DNA from: Limnospira sp050045915
GTDB taxonomy: Bacteria; Cyanobacteriota; Cyanobacteriia; Cyanobacteriales; Microcoleaceae
Direction of reading: 5' to 3'
Length of the DNA stretch: 22,493 nucleotides
NCBI GenBank assembly: GCA_050045915.1
Contig: JBNGCR010000079.1
Coordinates: 1-22,493 of the forward strand
This document shows, one piece after another, positions 14,983 to 22,493 of this stretch (within the stretch, counting starts at the first letter, position 1; every line of letters starts with the position of its first letter). A program made the position numbers and the translations under genes. The notes beneath the pieces are model-generated. The model was not told where the DNA came from. It was given only the letters and a program-made list of their open reading frames with translations, and searched no databases.

Positions 14983-15181
14983 GCAACAGTGGTGTGACAG
15001 TCAAGTTTTGACTGTCTGTCGTTGCACGGGCTATCCGCAGACAAGGGGATAGCTATAAGCGCTTTTAGTGAAGTTCCCAAGTGGGCATCGGTTGGTGTCC
15101 AAGCTGGGTCAGTTAGTTGAAGACTGATGAGTTCAGGACGGGGCTGTTGCACGCAGTCTTGCGTTTTGCCATAGCAGTTTT
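14983..15181 (+). ncRNA. Candidate structured RNA
   Basis: Stems visible by eye: GCAACAG (14983-14989) with CTGTTGC (15143-15149) closing the unit; a perfect 9-bp hairpin GACAGTCAA-GTT-TTGACTGTC (14996-15016); GCTATCC (15030-15036) with GGATAGC (15047-15053); GTCC...GGAC (15097-15139) enclosing TCAGT/ACTGA. The segment ends with CGCA-GTCT-TGCG-TTTT (15151-15166), a weak terminator-like hairpin. An extended -10-like TGCTAGTTT lies at 14938-14946. No convincing protein frame covers it. I could not match it to 6S, SRP, tmRNA or a known riboswitch by eye. Confidence 0.3.
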
Positions 15182-15358
15182 TCAACCCCAAATTAAGTCT
15201 CGGGAAAACGGTCAGGAGTTGCAAATCTCCACCGAAATTCCCGTCAGACCTCGGCAGCGATCGCGCGGTCAAACCCTGCACCTCCCAAGTTGCCCCCTAT
15301 CCATGTAGCGACTGTTAAACTCCCATCTCTGCTCCTCTTTCACAGATTGGCTGCACCT

Positions 15359-15481
15359 ATGACTTATCACGAACTCCCATTGATGATTCCCCTGCTGGCC
15401 GGCGGGTATGTGTTTATGGTTTATTTACTGTTGATGCTGGCGAAACGAACGGCAGCTCGGCTGTCTCGGTTTCGTTCTTAG
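15359..15481 (+). CDS. Small single-helix membrane protein, 40 aa
   Basis: ATG at 15359 gives MTYHELPLMIPLLAGGYVFM and continues to a TAG at 15479-15481. One hydrophobic segment of about 20 residues (8-29) is followed by a positively charged end (KRTAARLSRFRS), so the N-terminus would be outside and the C-terminus in the cytoplasm by the positive-inside rule. The size and layout resemble small subunits of photosynthetic complexes, but it does not match PsaI, PsaM, PetG, PetL, PetM, PetN, PsbN, PsbT or PsbX as I remember them. A rho-independent terminator 40 nt downstream supports a real short transcript. The frame also extends upstream to a TTG at 15290, which adds an unconvincing segment. 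Confidence 0.55.
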   Translation: MTYHELPLMIPLLAGGYVFMVYLLLMLAKRTAARLSRFRS

Positions 15482-15521
15482 TTGAGCAGTGTCGCCGAAT
15501 CCGGCGAGTGTCGCGCTCGGG

Positions 15522-15553
15522 AAAATGCCGCTCCCAATTGGAGGGGCATTTTT
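15522..15553 (+). terminator. Rho-independent terminator after the 40-aa gene
   Basis: AAAATGCC-G-CTCC / GGAG-G-GGCATTTT forms a stem with a single internal mismatch and the loop CAATT, ending in a T-run (15548-15553). Confidence 0.75.
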
Positions 15554-15682
15554 GATGGGGATTCAAATCCAGAGGGGCCGTCGAGCCGTCAACGCAGGGT
15601 TCAAATGTTTGATGTGACCGGCATTTTCATTCGGAGGGGTCGGAAGGACCCGTAAAATTGCTTAAAAATTTTGAGAATGGGG

Positions 15683-15913
15683 TTAGGGATGGGGCGATCG
15701 CTCGGTCGGACGCTCTGCGGAAACCGGAGATGGAGCGATCGCTTCATCCAAACTTTCCCATTCATAAACAAACGGCAAACTGCCGAGGTAGCAGGATTTC
15801 CAATGGCTGCGGACCGGGGCGTGGAACAACTGACAAACACCGCCCCGCCGTCCCTCTGATTTGTAGTGACGGCAGTGGCGACAGGTGGATGGCGCGGGAG
15901 TTTTTGTCTTCAT
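15683..15913 (-). CDS. Small four-cysteine protein, 76 aa
   Basis: Starts at ATG 15911-15913 with GGAGA about 9 nt upstream; the frame extends to a TTG at 15952 but without support. The N-terminal half reads STCRHCRHYKSEGRRGGVCQ and has cysteines at 11, 14, 27 and 41, a CxxC-x12-C-x13-C pattern that suggests a small zinc or iron-sulphur site. The pattern CRHC-RHY-GRRGG-C-PV-W-C is familiar to me from short cyanobacterial proteins of unknown function. The C-terminal 25 residues are acidic then polar and less conserved-looking. No membrane segment. It is divergent from the MscS gene. Confidence 0.7.
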   Translation of the reverse strand: MKTKTPAPSTCRHCRHYKSEGRRGGVCQLFHAPVRSHWKSCYLGSLPFVYEWESLDEAIAPSPVSAERPTERSPHP

Positions 15914-16371
15914 CGAGAAAATTCTCCGAAGGAACGGTAGTTCGATTGTCAATCAAAATTCGTAAATAACCTGTTATCTAAACTACATTTCTCAGATGAT
16001 TCTCAATCCATTAGGAAAATGAATTCCGCGATCGCCCAATTTCTATTTTATCGCGGGCAGATCTGTGATAAGATAATTAGCTTGTAAAAAAAATCGCTCC
16101 GTTCGCCGGCGGGGATAGGGGACTTGGGTTCCGGCGATTTGGAGTCCCCCAACAAAGCGACTCCTGTCCGAAAATTGGTGGAGATGCGGTTATTTTTGAG
16201 GCATTTTCGAGAGATTTACGGTCGGTGGCGACGGAATTTTCGACGCGATCGGATATGTTTTCCGTCGAAGCTGGCTATCTCTTCCGAAAGGGAGATGCGA
16301 TCGCCCCCCGATTCGTTAAAAAACGCAGTCGAATGCCCAAAATTCAACAATTCCTTTAACATTGTGTAATC
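15914..16371. other. Gene-free divergent intergenic region
   Basis: 458 nt between the four-cysteine gene (minus) and the MscS gene (plus). It contains an AT-rich stretch with a -10-like TAAGAT/GATAAT (about 16068-16076), then mixed sequence. The only frame of note (16124-16369) is rich in arginine and serine, has no ribosome binding site and does not resemble a protein. I see no RNA gene or repeat. Confidence 0.5.
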
Positions 16372-18222
16372 ATGTCACGACTCCAGTCCCCACGGACGCT
16401 GTTCATGTTAAACGGGTTACATATGAAGGGAAAATCGCATCGCTTTTATCGGGTCATTAAATGGGTCGCGATCGCCATTCTAAGCTGTGGAATTGTGACG
16501 AGTTGGACGATTCCCGCGATCGCCCAAATTGCACCGCTCCCGCAACTGAACGAACTCAACCGAGTCACCCAGACTCGCATCAAAGCGAAACCCTGCGGCA
16601 ACTTATTCTGTGCCACAGTCACCCTCGACAACCGCGACTTATTTGAGATCGCCACGCCTCCGACCATCGACGCAGAGCAACCCCAGGGTTTTGCCGTCAA
16701 GCAACGAGTAGAATATATCGAAACCATTTTGATGTCCATCATCGCTTCGGTTCAAGATCCGGAAACCCTGCAAATTCAAGTAGGAACCCGCAACAACGAA
16801 ACCGTCGTTTACGCCCCCGAACAACCGCAACTACAAGACCAAGTCATCGTCACCGTCACCCAATTCGACGCCCTCCATCACGGACAGCCGAAAAAAGCCC
16901 TGGGCAAACAGTGGCGAGATATTATCAAACAACAGTTGCAGCGGTCGATTTCCGAGCGTCAGGCTTTTCAGGCCAATTTCTGGAATCGAAAACTGCCATT
17001 TACACTCTTATTGTTAATTTTGATGGCGGGGAGCAGTTGGTTCCTGCTGCGGGCGCAAACCCTGATCCGTCGGGAGGCGGAACTCGTCCAAACGCGACTA
17101 ATTTCCAACTCCCAACCCGACGAATCTCCGGCCGATCCGATGCCGGAATCTGCGGCGGAATGGAGCTTTTCCGGGCTGTGGAACCGACTGCCCCGGATCG
17201 GACCGACCCAACAAAAACAGATCATCCAATTCCTGCGCCAAGTCGCCCAGTGGGGACAAATTTTTATTTGGCTGGGCGGGAGCGCCTACCTGCTCTATTA
17301 TTACCCCAAAACCCGGGCGATCGGCGTCGCCCTCGGAGAAGTTCCCCTCGCCCTTTTAGTGTACTACCTGATCGTCGTAGCCGCGATCAAAATCAGCCAC
17401 TTCGCGATCGAATATTACCTGCAAGATTGGGTGGAGCAGTCGAGCTTTAAATATCCCAATTCCCGGCAACGTTACCTGTCGCGGCAGACTACCTACACGG
17501 CAGCCCTGAAAGGACTCGCATCCTTCATCAGCTACTTTATCGGGTTTATCCTCACCCTCAACACCCTGCTCAGTTCCATTTTCAATACCCCCCTCACCGA
17601 AATTTTGACCGGCGTCGGCGTCATCGGTTTCGCCCTGACCTACGTCTTCCAAAGTGCCATCAAAGATGTCTTGAATGGCTGTTTGATTCTGTGGAGCGAT
17701 CAGTACGCCGTCGGGGACGTGATCGGTGTCGGCGACAAAGTCGGTTTAGTCGAATATATGAACCTCTACATCACCCAAATTCGCAGTCCCGACGGCCACT
17801 TGATCACCATTCCTAACGGCAGTATTTCCATCGTCGAAAATTTGACCAAAAATTGGTCGCGGGTCAATTTCACCATCGAAGTCGCCTACGATTCAGATAT
17901 CCGAAAAGCCATGCAAATCATCAAAGATGTGGGCGAGAAAATGTTTCGGGAATCCCCATGGCATCATCTCATTATGGAATCCCCCCAAGTGTTGGGAGTC
18001 GATGCGGTGAGTCACGCCGGAATGCTGGTGCGGGTTTGGATCACCACCCAACCCATCAAACAGTGGGAAGTGGGCCGGGAATTTCGCTGCCGGGTGAAGG
18101 AAGCCTTCGATCGCGAGGGGATTCGCATCGGCATTCCCCAGCAGACGCTCTGGCACCAAAGTTACTACCACTTGCTCGACGGCAACGGCCACAAAGGGGA
18201 GGAGTTCTCCGCGTCGCATTAA
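16372..18222 (+). CDS. MscS-family mechanosensitive ion channel
   Basis: A 616-residue membrane protein, longer than E. coli MscS (286), with an added N-terminal half. Residues about 26-52 look like a signal peptide (KWVAIAILSCGIVTSWTIPA, then IAQ), followed by an extracytoplasmic domain (about 55-200) and hydrophobic segments near 208-225, 295-312, 322-345 and 380-402. The MscS pore helix and beta domain follow: TGVGVIGFALTYVFQSAIKD (about 409-428), GDVIGVGDKVG and the family landmark ITIPNGSISIVENLTKNWSR (about 478-498), then an alpha/beta end domain. It releases solutes on hypo-osmotic shock by family analogy. Internal ATGs at 16405 and 16423 are alternative starts that keep the signal region. 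The copper ATPase gene follows after 39 nt. Confidence 0.93.
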   Translation: MSRLQSPRTLFMLNGLHMKGKSHRFYRVIKWVAIAILSCGIVTSWTIPAIAQIAPLPQLNELNRVTQTRIKAKPCGNLFCATVTLDNRDLFEIATPPTIDAEQPQGFAVKQRVEYIETILMSIIASVQDPETLQIQVGTRNNETVVYAPEQPQLQDQVIVTVTQFDALHHGQPKKALGKQWRDIIKQQLQRSISERQAFQANFWNRKLPFTLLLLILMAGSSWFLLRAQTLIRREAELVQTRLISNSQPDESPADPMPESAAEWSFSGLWNRLPRIGPTQQKQIIQFLRQVAQWGQIFIWLGGSAYLLYYYPKTRAIGVALGEVPLALLVYYLIVVAAIKISHFAIEYYLQDWVEQSSFKYPNSRQRYLSRQTTYTAALKGLASFISYFIGFILTLNTLLSSIFNTPLTEILTGVGVIGFALTYVFQSAIKDVLNGCLILWSDQYAVGDVIGVGDKVGLVEYMNLYITQIRSPDGHLITIPNGSISIVENLTKNWSRVNFTIEVAYDSDIRKAMQIIKDVGEKMFRESPWHHLIMESPQVLGVDAVSHAGMLVRVWITTQPIKQWEVGREFRCRVKEAFDREGIRIGIPQQTLWHQSYYHLLDGNGHKGEEFSASH

Positions 18223-18261
18223 AATAATGTGCACAGACGATCGCGCAAAGGTATCACCCCC

Positions 18262-20604
18262 ATGCAACTAGCTCCCAAAACCCAACCCGATCCGGAGTTG
18301 ACCCCAGCTTCCCCACCCACCCAGACCCTGATTTTGGATGTCGGGGGGATGAAGTGTGCGGGTTGCGTGATGGCGGTGGAACGCCAACTCAACCAGCAGG
18401 ACGGGGTGATCGCCTCCCGGGTGAATTTGGCCACGGAGGTGGCGACGGTGGAATGCGACGCCGGCACGGTGGACGCCCAAACCCTGGCAAAACTTTTGAC
18501 GGAAACGGGATTTCCCAGCCAACCGCGATCGCACAAAAGGGGCGATCGCCAAGAATCCCTCAATCAACGCCACCAAAAGGAAATGACCGACCAGATCGGG
18601 CGCCTGGCGGGTTGCGGCTTGCTGATCCTCCTCTCCGGCATCGGCCACTTTCACCAGATGGGGTGGGGACACCTGCCCATCCTCAGCAATATCTGGTTTC
18701 ACTGGGGACTCGCGACCCTGGCCCTGCTGTTTCCGGGGCGATCGCTGATTCTCGACGGGGTGCGATCGCTGCTGCGAAATGCCCCCAACATGAATACCTT
18801 GGTGGGACTCGGCACCCTCAGCGCCTACACCGCCAGTTGCGTGGCCCTGCTGTTCCCCCGCCTGGGGTGGCAGTGCTTTTTCGACGAACCCGTAATGCTG
18901 CTGGGGTTCATTTTACTGGGTAAAACCTTGGAACAGCAAGCCCGCCACCGCGCTTCTCAGGCCTTTCAAGCCCTCCTCGCCCTGCAACCGACGATCGCCC
19001 GTTTGGTACCCGAACCGCAGCCTGACGCGGCTTACAGCGCCTCTGACGGGGTGGAAATTCCCGCCGAACAGGTGCGGACGGGGGAATGGCTGCAGGTGTT
19101 TCCGGGGGAAAAAATTCCGGTCGATGGCACGGTTTGCCTGGGGACGACGGACGTGGACGAGTCCATGTTGACGGGGGAATCCCTCCCCGTCACCAAACAA
19201 GTCGGGGATGAGGTCGCCGCCGGGACTCTGAACCAGTCGGGGGCGATCGTGATCCGGGCCACCCGCACGGGGGAAGAAACCACCGTCGCCCAAATTATCA
19301 GTTGGGTGGAAAATGCCCAAACCCGCAAGGCGCCGATCCAAAAGTTGGCGGATACCGTGGCGGGATATTTCACCTACGGGGTGATGAGTTGGGCGGCTTT
19401 GACGTTCCTGTTTTGGTATTTTGTCGGGACTCAAATTTGGCCCCAGGTGACGGCTGCGGGGGGGGTGGATGTCGCGATCGACGCGCCGCTATTGTTGAGT
19501 TTGAAATTGGCGATCGCGGTTTTGGTCATCGCCTGTCCCTGCGCGTTGGGACTGGCCACCCCCACGGCGATTTTGGTCGGTTCGGGTATCGGTGCCGAAC
19601 GGGGTTTATTAATCAAAGGGGGCGATATTTTAGAACGGGTCCACGAGTTGGATACGGTGGTTTTTGACAAAACTGGGACTCTGACGACCGGATCTCCGAT
19701 GGTGATGGAATGCGTCAGTTTATGTGAAGATTTTAACGAAGAAGAATTGTTACAATTAGCCGCATCGGTGGAACGGGGTACGCACCACCCCATCGCCACG
19801 GCTATTTGTGCGCTATCTCAACGGCGAAATCTCCCCTTTCTCACAGCCGATGAATTTGCCACCGAACCGGGCATCGGCGTTGCGGCAACTGTGGCGGGAC
19901 GGCGGATTTGGATCGGCAATTCTGAAGGGTTGTGGCATCAGGAAATAACAGTGCCTTCGTCGGTATCTGTTCCCCCCGAACAGACGGCGGTTTATATTAC
20001 CGTTTCGGGTCAGTTGGCGGGGGTTATCGGCATTTGCGATATTCTCAAACCGGATGCCCGGGAGACGGTGGAGGAACTGCAAAAGATGGGGTTGAATGTG
20101 GTATTGTTGACGGGCGATCGCCAAGGTGTAGCCGATGCGATCGCGGCGGATTTGGAGTTATCGCCGGAATCGGTAAAAGCGGAAGTTAAACCCGAAGACA
20201 AAGCCAAAATAATCGCTTCCCTGCAACGGGATGGAAAACGGGTGGCGATGGTGGGGGACGGCATCAACGACGCCCCCGCTTTGGCCCAGGCGGACGTGGC
20301 GATCGGTTTGCACACCGGGACTGATGTGGCGATCGAAACTGCCGATATAGTCCTGATGCGGGACTCGCTGACGGACGTGGTGGAATCCATCCGCCTGAGT
20401 CGGAAAACGTTTGAGAAAATCCGCCAAAATCTATTCTGGGCTTTCGCCTACAATACCGTCGGTTTGCCCGTGGCGGCTGGGGTTCTTTTACCGAGTTTTG
20501 GAATTGTCCTCAATCCGGCCGTCGCCGCCGCGTTTATGGCTTTCAGTTCGGTCAGCGTGGTGACGAATTCTCTGCTTTTGCGACGCCAATTTCGGGAAGG
20601 TTAA
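18262..20604 (+). CDS. ctaA: Copper-transporting P1B-type ATPase, CtaA-like
   Basis: ATP-driven Cu(I) pump of 780 residues. An N-terminal heavy-metal-associated domain (about 20-85) has the GMKCAGC metal site with cysteines 32 and 35. Membrane segments follow, with the actuator TGES motif, the intramembrane CPC metal site (C425-P-C427), the phosphorylation motif DKTGTLT (D469), an HP motif (GTHHPIA) and the hinge GDGINDAP (D666). CPC indicates Cu+/Ag+ specificity. The GMKCAGCV metal site and longer N-terminus fit CtaA better than PacS, the thylakoid pump, though this is a by-eye judgement. The frame reaches a GTG at 18229 but ATG 18262 gives a better start, with AAAGG upstream. It probably shares a transcript with the channel gene. 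Confidence 0.93.
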   Translation: MQLAPKTQPDPELTPASPPTQTLILDVGGMKCAGCVMAVERQLNQQDGVIASRVNLATEVATVECDAGTVDAQTLAKLLTETGFPSQPRSHKRGDRQESLNQRHQKEMTDQIGRLAGCGLLILLSGIGHFHQMGWGHLPILSNIWFHWGLATLALLFPGRSLILDGVRSLLRNAPNMNTLVGLGTLSAYTASCVALLFPRLGWQCFFDEPVMLLGFILLGKTLEQQARHRASQAFQALLALQPTIARLVPEPQPDAAYSASDGVEIPAEQVRTGEWLQVFPGEKIPVDGTVCLGTTDVDESMLTGESLPVTKQVGDEVAAGTLNQSGAIVIRATRTGEETTVAQIISWVENAQTRKAPIQKLADTVAGYFTYGVMSWAALTFLFWYFVGTQIWPQVTAAGGVDVAIDAPLLLSLKLAIAVLVIACPCALGLATPTAILVGSGIGAERGLLIKGGDILERVHELDTVVFDKTGTLTTGSPMVMECVSLCEDFNEEELLQLAASVERGTHHPIATAICALSQRRNLPFLTADEFATEPGIGVAATVAGRRIWIGNSEGLWHQEITVPSSVSVPPEQTAVYITVSGQLAGVIGICDILKPDARETVEELQKMGLNVVLLTGDRQGVADAIAADLELSPESVKAEVKPEDKAKIIASLQRDGKRVAMVGDGINDAPALAQADVAIGLHTGTDVAIETADIVLMRDSLTDVVESIRLSRKTFEKIRQNLFWAFAYNTVGLPVAAGVLLPSFGIVLNPAVAAAFMAFSSVSVVTNSLLLRRQFREG

Positions 20605-20610
20605 AGGGTG

Positions 20611-20916
20611 GCTGAGGGAGCGATCGCTTCCGAAGTGCGATCGCCCGCCATCCAAACCGCCCTCATCCGAGCTACCGACTCCCCCGAAGGACTGACACTG
20701 CTCAACATTTGACGCCAGTTTCCCGCTTCGGGCATCGAAAAGGTTGATCTCGAAAATGATAGTGCCTACCTGCCCTATTGACAAGCCTGCTATGCCCCGG
20801 AAATTAGCGATTACAACTCTCCCATCAATTGGGTAAAACGATTACGCCCGAGCAGTTTTATTGAGCCGTTAGACAGGGACACGATCGCCGAGACAGAGAA
20901 ATTATTGACAGCTAAA
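20611..20916 (+). pseudogene. Decayed fragment resembling the DUF1400 region of an alpha/beta hydrolase
   Basis: In one frame the sequence reads SPAIQTALIRATDSPEGLTL, LNI, then a TGA (20710-20712), then RQFPASGIEKVDLENDSAYL, a second TGA (20779-20781), and a further open stretch up to the next start. The first part closely follows the pattern seen in the neighbouring intact hydrolase (LGTAIIEVGDRPGGFTLIDI then VREFPSPSLYLDIERA) and the typical PEGLTLLNVLRxFP segment of cyanobacterial DUF1400 hydrolases. Two in-frame stops and the missing flanks mark it as a relic. It begins immediately after the copper ATPase stop. The section after 20781 does not resemble the hydrolase and its origin is unclear. 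Confidence 0.6.
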
Positions 20917-22493
20917 ATGGATGTTTTAAAATTATTTGGAATCGGAATATCGAGCCTGTTTTTAACTGCCTTGCCGGGGGTGGCGGCGGAATCTCTGCGA
21001 TTTTCGGTGGGGACGGTGGAATTTTCTATTCCCGTGGAAGGCTTAGAAGCCTATGCGAAAAACGAGAGCCTTGAAGAATATGAACAACTCGCCGCCTACG
21101 TTCGCCTGCTGAGTCCCCAAAGACAGGAACGGGTGCGGGAAATATTGCGATCGCGCTATCAATACAGTGCCGCCGAAATCGAACAATTTTTGAATTCTCC
21201 GATGGTGGCGGAATTTCTTCGGAAAATGGGCGATATTGTGCAAACGGAATCCCGCGAAAATGGTGCGGAAGCTCTGGGGACAGCTATCATTGAAGTAGGC
21301 GATCGCCCCGGCGGTTTTACCCTCATCGATATCGTCCGGGAGTTTCCGAGTCCGAGCCTTTATTTGGATATCGAACGGGCGATCGAAGGGTTGGCAAAAG
21401 TCGCTGTTTTGGTGGATGAAACCCGCACCGCCGTCAAGGCGATACGAGCATTGGCTTTTCGGCAAGCCGCCGCCGAACCGGCGGTCGATTTTTCCCAATT
21501 GCTGGACTTGCGAGAAAGGGGGCTGAATTTGAGTTCTAAACAAACGTTTACCCTTTCCGTTCCCTTCCGCGATCGCCAATTTGAGGTCGATCTGTACCTG
21601 CCCTCGACCCTCGAAACCGGAACCGAAACCGATATTTCTACCATTATAATATCCCACGGTTTGGCATCCGATCGCAGCCGATTTGAACCCTTGGCTCGAC
21701 ATTTGGCTTCCTACGGTTTCGCCGTCGCTGTTCCCCAACACCCCGGCAGTGATTTTCAGCAATTGCAAGACTTATTATCTGGTCAAGCATCCGATCTCTT
21801 TGAACCGCAACAATTTATCGATCGCCCCGCCGATATTTCCCGAGTTTTAGACCGTCTGGAAGCGTTAAACAAAGACCAGTTAGACGGTCGTTTAAACCTC
21901 GAAAATGTCGGAATTTTGGGTCATTCCCTCGGCGGTTATACGGCTTTGGTGTTGGCGGGAGCACCGATCAATTTTGACCAACTCGAAGCCGACTGCGACC
22001 TCGACACGCTACCCGTCAACCCGTCCCTCTTCCTGCAATGTCGCGCCCTGGAATTGCCCCGCACCGAAACCGAATTCGGCGACCCGAGGGTGGGTGCGAT
22101 CGTGGCGCTCAACCCCGTCAACAGCAGCATTTTAGGCGCATCCGGGCTCGCCAAAATAGACGCTCCCGCGATGATCGTCGCCAGCAGCTTAGACCTGTTG
22201 GCCCCCGCCGTATTGGAACAGGTGAAATCCTTCACTTGGCTGACGAGTCGCGATCGCTATTTCGTCCTCAAAGAAAACGACCATCACTTTTTCGACGTGG
22301 GCGGATTCACATCCGAAGCAATACCAGACTTTGGCGGTTTAATTACGCCGAGTCAAGAGATTACCAATGCCTACGTTAACGCCCTGAGCGTGGCATTTTT
22401 TAAAGTTCATATCTCCGGCGAATCCGAGTATCAGCCCTACCTACAATCCTCCTATGCAAATGATATCAGCGATCGCGCCTATCCCCTCTATTT
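20917..22493 (+). CDS. Exported alpha/beta hydrolase with N-terminal DUF1400-type domain (partial, runs off the edge)
   Basis: ATG at 20917 opens a frame with no stop to the window end (525 complete codons). Residues 1-24 form a signal peptide (LFGIGISSLFLTALPGVAAE). The DUF1400-type region (about 25-190) has FSVGTVEFSIPVEGLEAYAK and a helical LLSPQRQERVREILRSRYQY segment. The hydrolase domain has TIIISHGLASDR (oxyanion region), the nucleophile elbow GHSLGG with Ser337, a probable acid Asp426 (SSLDLLAP) and His456/457 in ENDHHFFD. It is likely a lipase/esterase-type enzyme outside the cytoplasmic membrane; the substrate is unknown. The ribosome binding site is weak. A decayed relative lies directly upstream. 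Confidence 0.9.
   Translation, partial: MDVLKLFGIGISSLFLTALPGVAAESLRFSVGTVEFSIPVEGLEAYAKNESLEEYEQLAAYVRLLSPQRQERVREILRSRYQYSAAEIEQFLNSPMVAEFLRKMGDIVQTESRENGAEALGTAIIEVGDRPGGFTLIDIVREFPSPSLYLDIERAIEGLAKVAVLVDETRTAVKAIRALAFRQAAAEPAVDFSQLLDLRERGLNLSSKQTFTLSVPFRDRQFEVDLYLPSTLETGTETDISTIIISHGLASDRSRFEPLARHLASYGFAVAVPQHPGSDFQQLQDLLSGQASDLFEPQQFIDRPADISRVLDRLEALNKDQLDGRLNLENVGILGHSLGGYTALVLAGAPINFDQLEADCDLDTLPVNPSLFLQCRALELPRTETEFGDPRVGAIVALNPVNSSILGASGLAKIDAPAMIVASSLDLLAPAVLEQVKSFTWLTSRDRYFVLKENDHHFFDVGGFTSEAIPDFGGLITPSQEITNAYVNALSVAFFKVHISGESEYQPYLQSSYANDISDRAYPLY

Noticed and set aside
14672..15052. 126-aa frame on the plus strand in the sds upstream region
   Set aside because: Arg/Pro/Ser/Gly-rich composition that follows local GC content, no ribosome binding site, and it runs through the hairpin region.
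15200..15262. Resemblance to a cobalamin-type riboswitch box (GTCAGGAG near CCGTCAGACCTCGG)
   Set aside because: The conserved core and peripheral stems of that riboswitch are not present in order, and the downstream gene has no link to cobalamin.
14970..15281. 103-aa frame on the minus strand
   Set aside because: Overlaps the structured intergenic segment, lacks recognisable motifs and a supported start; more likely a chance frame opposite a structured RNA or relic.
15559..15570. GGATTCAAATCC, like a tRNA T-arm
   Set aside because: No acceptor, D or anticodon arms can be found upstream; the sequence directly before it is a terminator.
15601..15840. 79-aa minus-strand frame overlapping the four-cysteine gene
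   Set aside because: Different phase of the same DNA; the overlapping frame with CxxC pattern and ribosome binding site is the better gene.
16124..16369. 81-aa frame before the MscS gene
   Set aside because: Arginine-rich, no ribosome binding site, no recognisable domain, ends 2 nt before the MscS start.

Overview
The window is cyanobacterial chromosome. GCGATCGC-type (HIP1) octamers recur throughout, inside and between genes. Single-copy marker genes agree: solanesyl diphosphate synthase (plastoquinone side chain), a CtaA-like copper ATPase, and an adjacent pair that reads as hetZ and patU. hetZ/patU are mainly found in filamentous cyanobacteria, so a filamentous host is likely. No nitrogenase or other heterocyst-specific gene is visible, so heterocyst formation cannot be inferred. 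Most genes are ordinary housekeeping or envelope genes; mobile-type repeats and gene remnants are concentrated between about 2.8 and 6.85 kb.

Layout. 1-246: 3' end of an Rpn/PD-(D/E)XK nuclease-transposase family gene, followed by a 28-bp palindrome. 330-2771 (minus strand): ndk (TTG start), an OmpR-type response regulator and a DUF3179 protein. 2772-6844: accessory stretch with a hairpin, a 71-bp dispersed repeat, a vapB-vapC toxin-antitoxin operon bracketed by two identical 60-bp direct repeats, a probable frameshifted ATP-grasp N-terminal remnant joined to an N-terminally truncated CHAT protease domain, three small unrecognised genes, a 78-bp nested inverted repeat, a split coiled-coil/membrane gene and a further repeat copy.

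6845-12894 (all minus strand, read right to left): hetZ, overlapping patU, a TgpA-like membrane transglutaminase-fold protein and a DUF58 protein. The last two form the usual DUF58/transglutaminase pair, here separated by another copy of the 71-bp repeat. The TgpA-like protein appears to lack all three catalytic residues. 12895-15600: a heptamer repeat, a conserved-looking 162-aa gene, sds convergent to it, a 736-nt stretch without a convincing gene that may encode a structured RNA, then a 40-aa one-helix membrane protein with its own terminator.

15683-22493: a small four-cysteine protein (minus strand), an MscS-type channel, the copper ATPase, a decayed fragment resembling the N-terminal domain of a cyanobacterial alpha/beta hydrolase, and an intact exported alpha/beta hydrolase running off the right edge.

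Hunt result. I did not find a complete, clearly new defence or biosynthetic system. The most distinctive observations are the triad-less transglutaminase, the hydrolase relic beside an intact relative, the repeat-bracketed vapBC, the CHAT/ATP-grasp junction with three small orphan genes behind it, and the structured intergenic region near 15.0-15.2 kb. All assignments come from reading the sequence; no database search was run.
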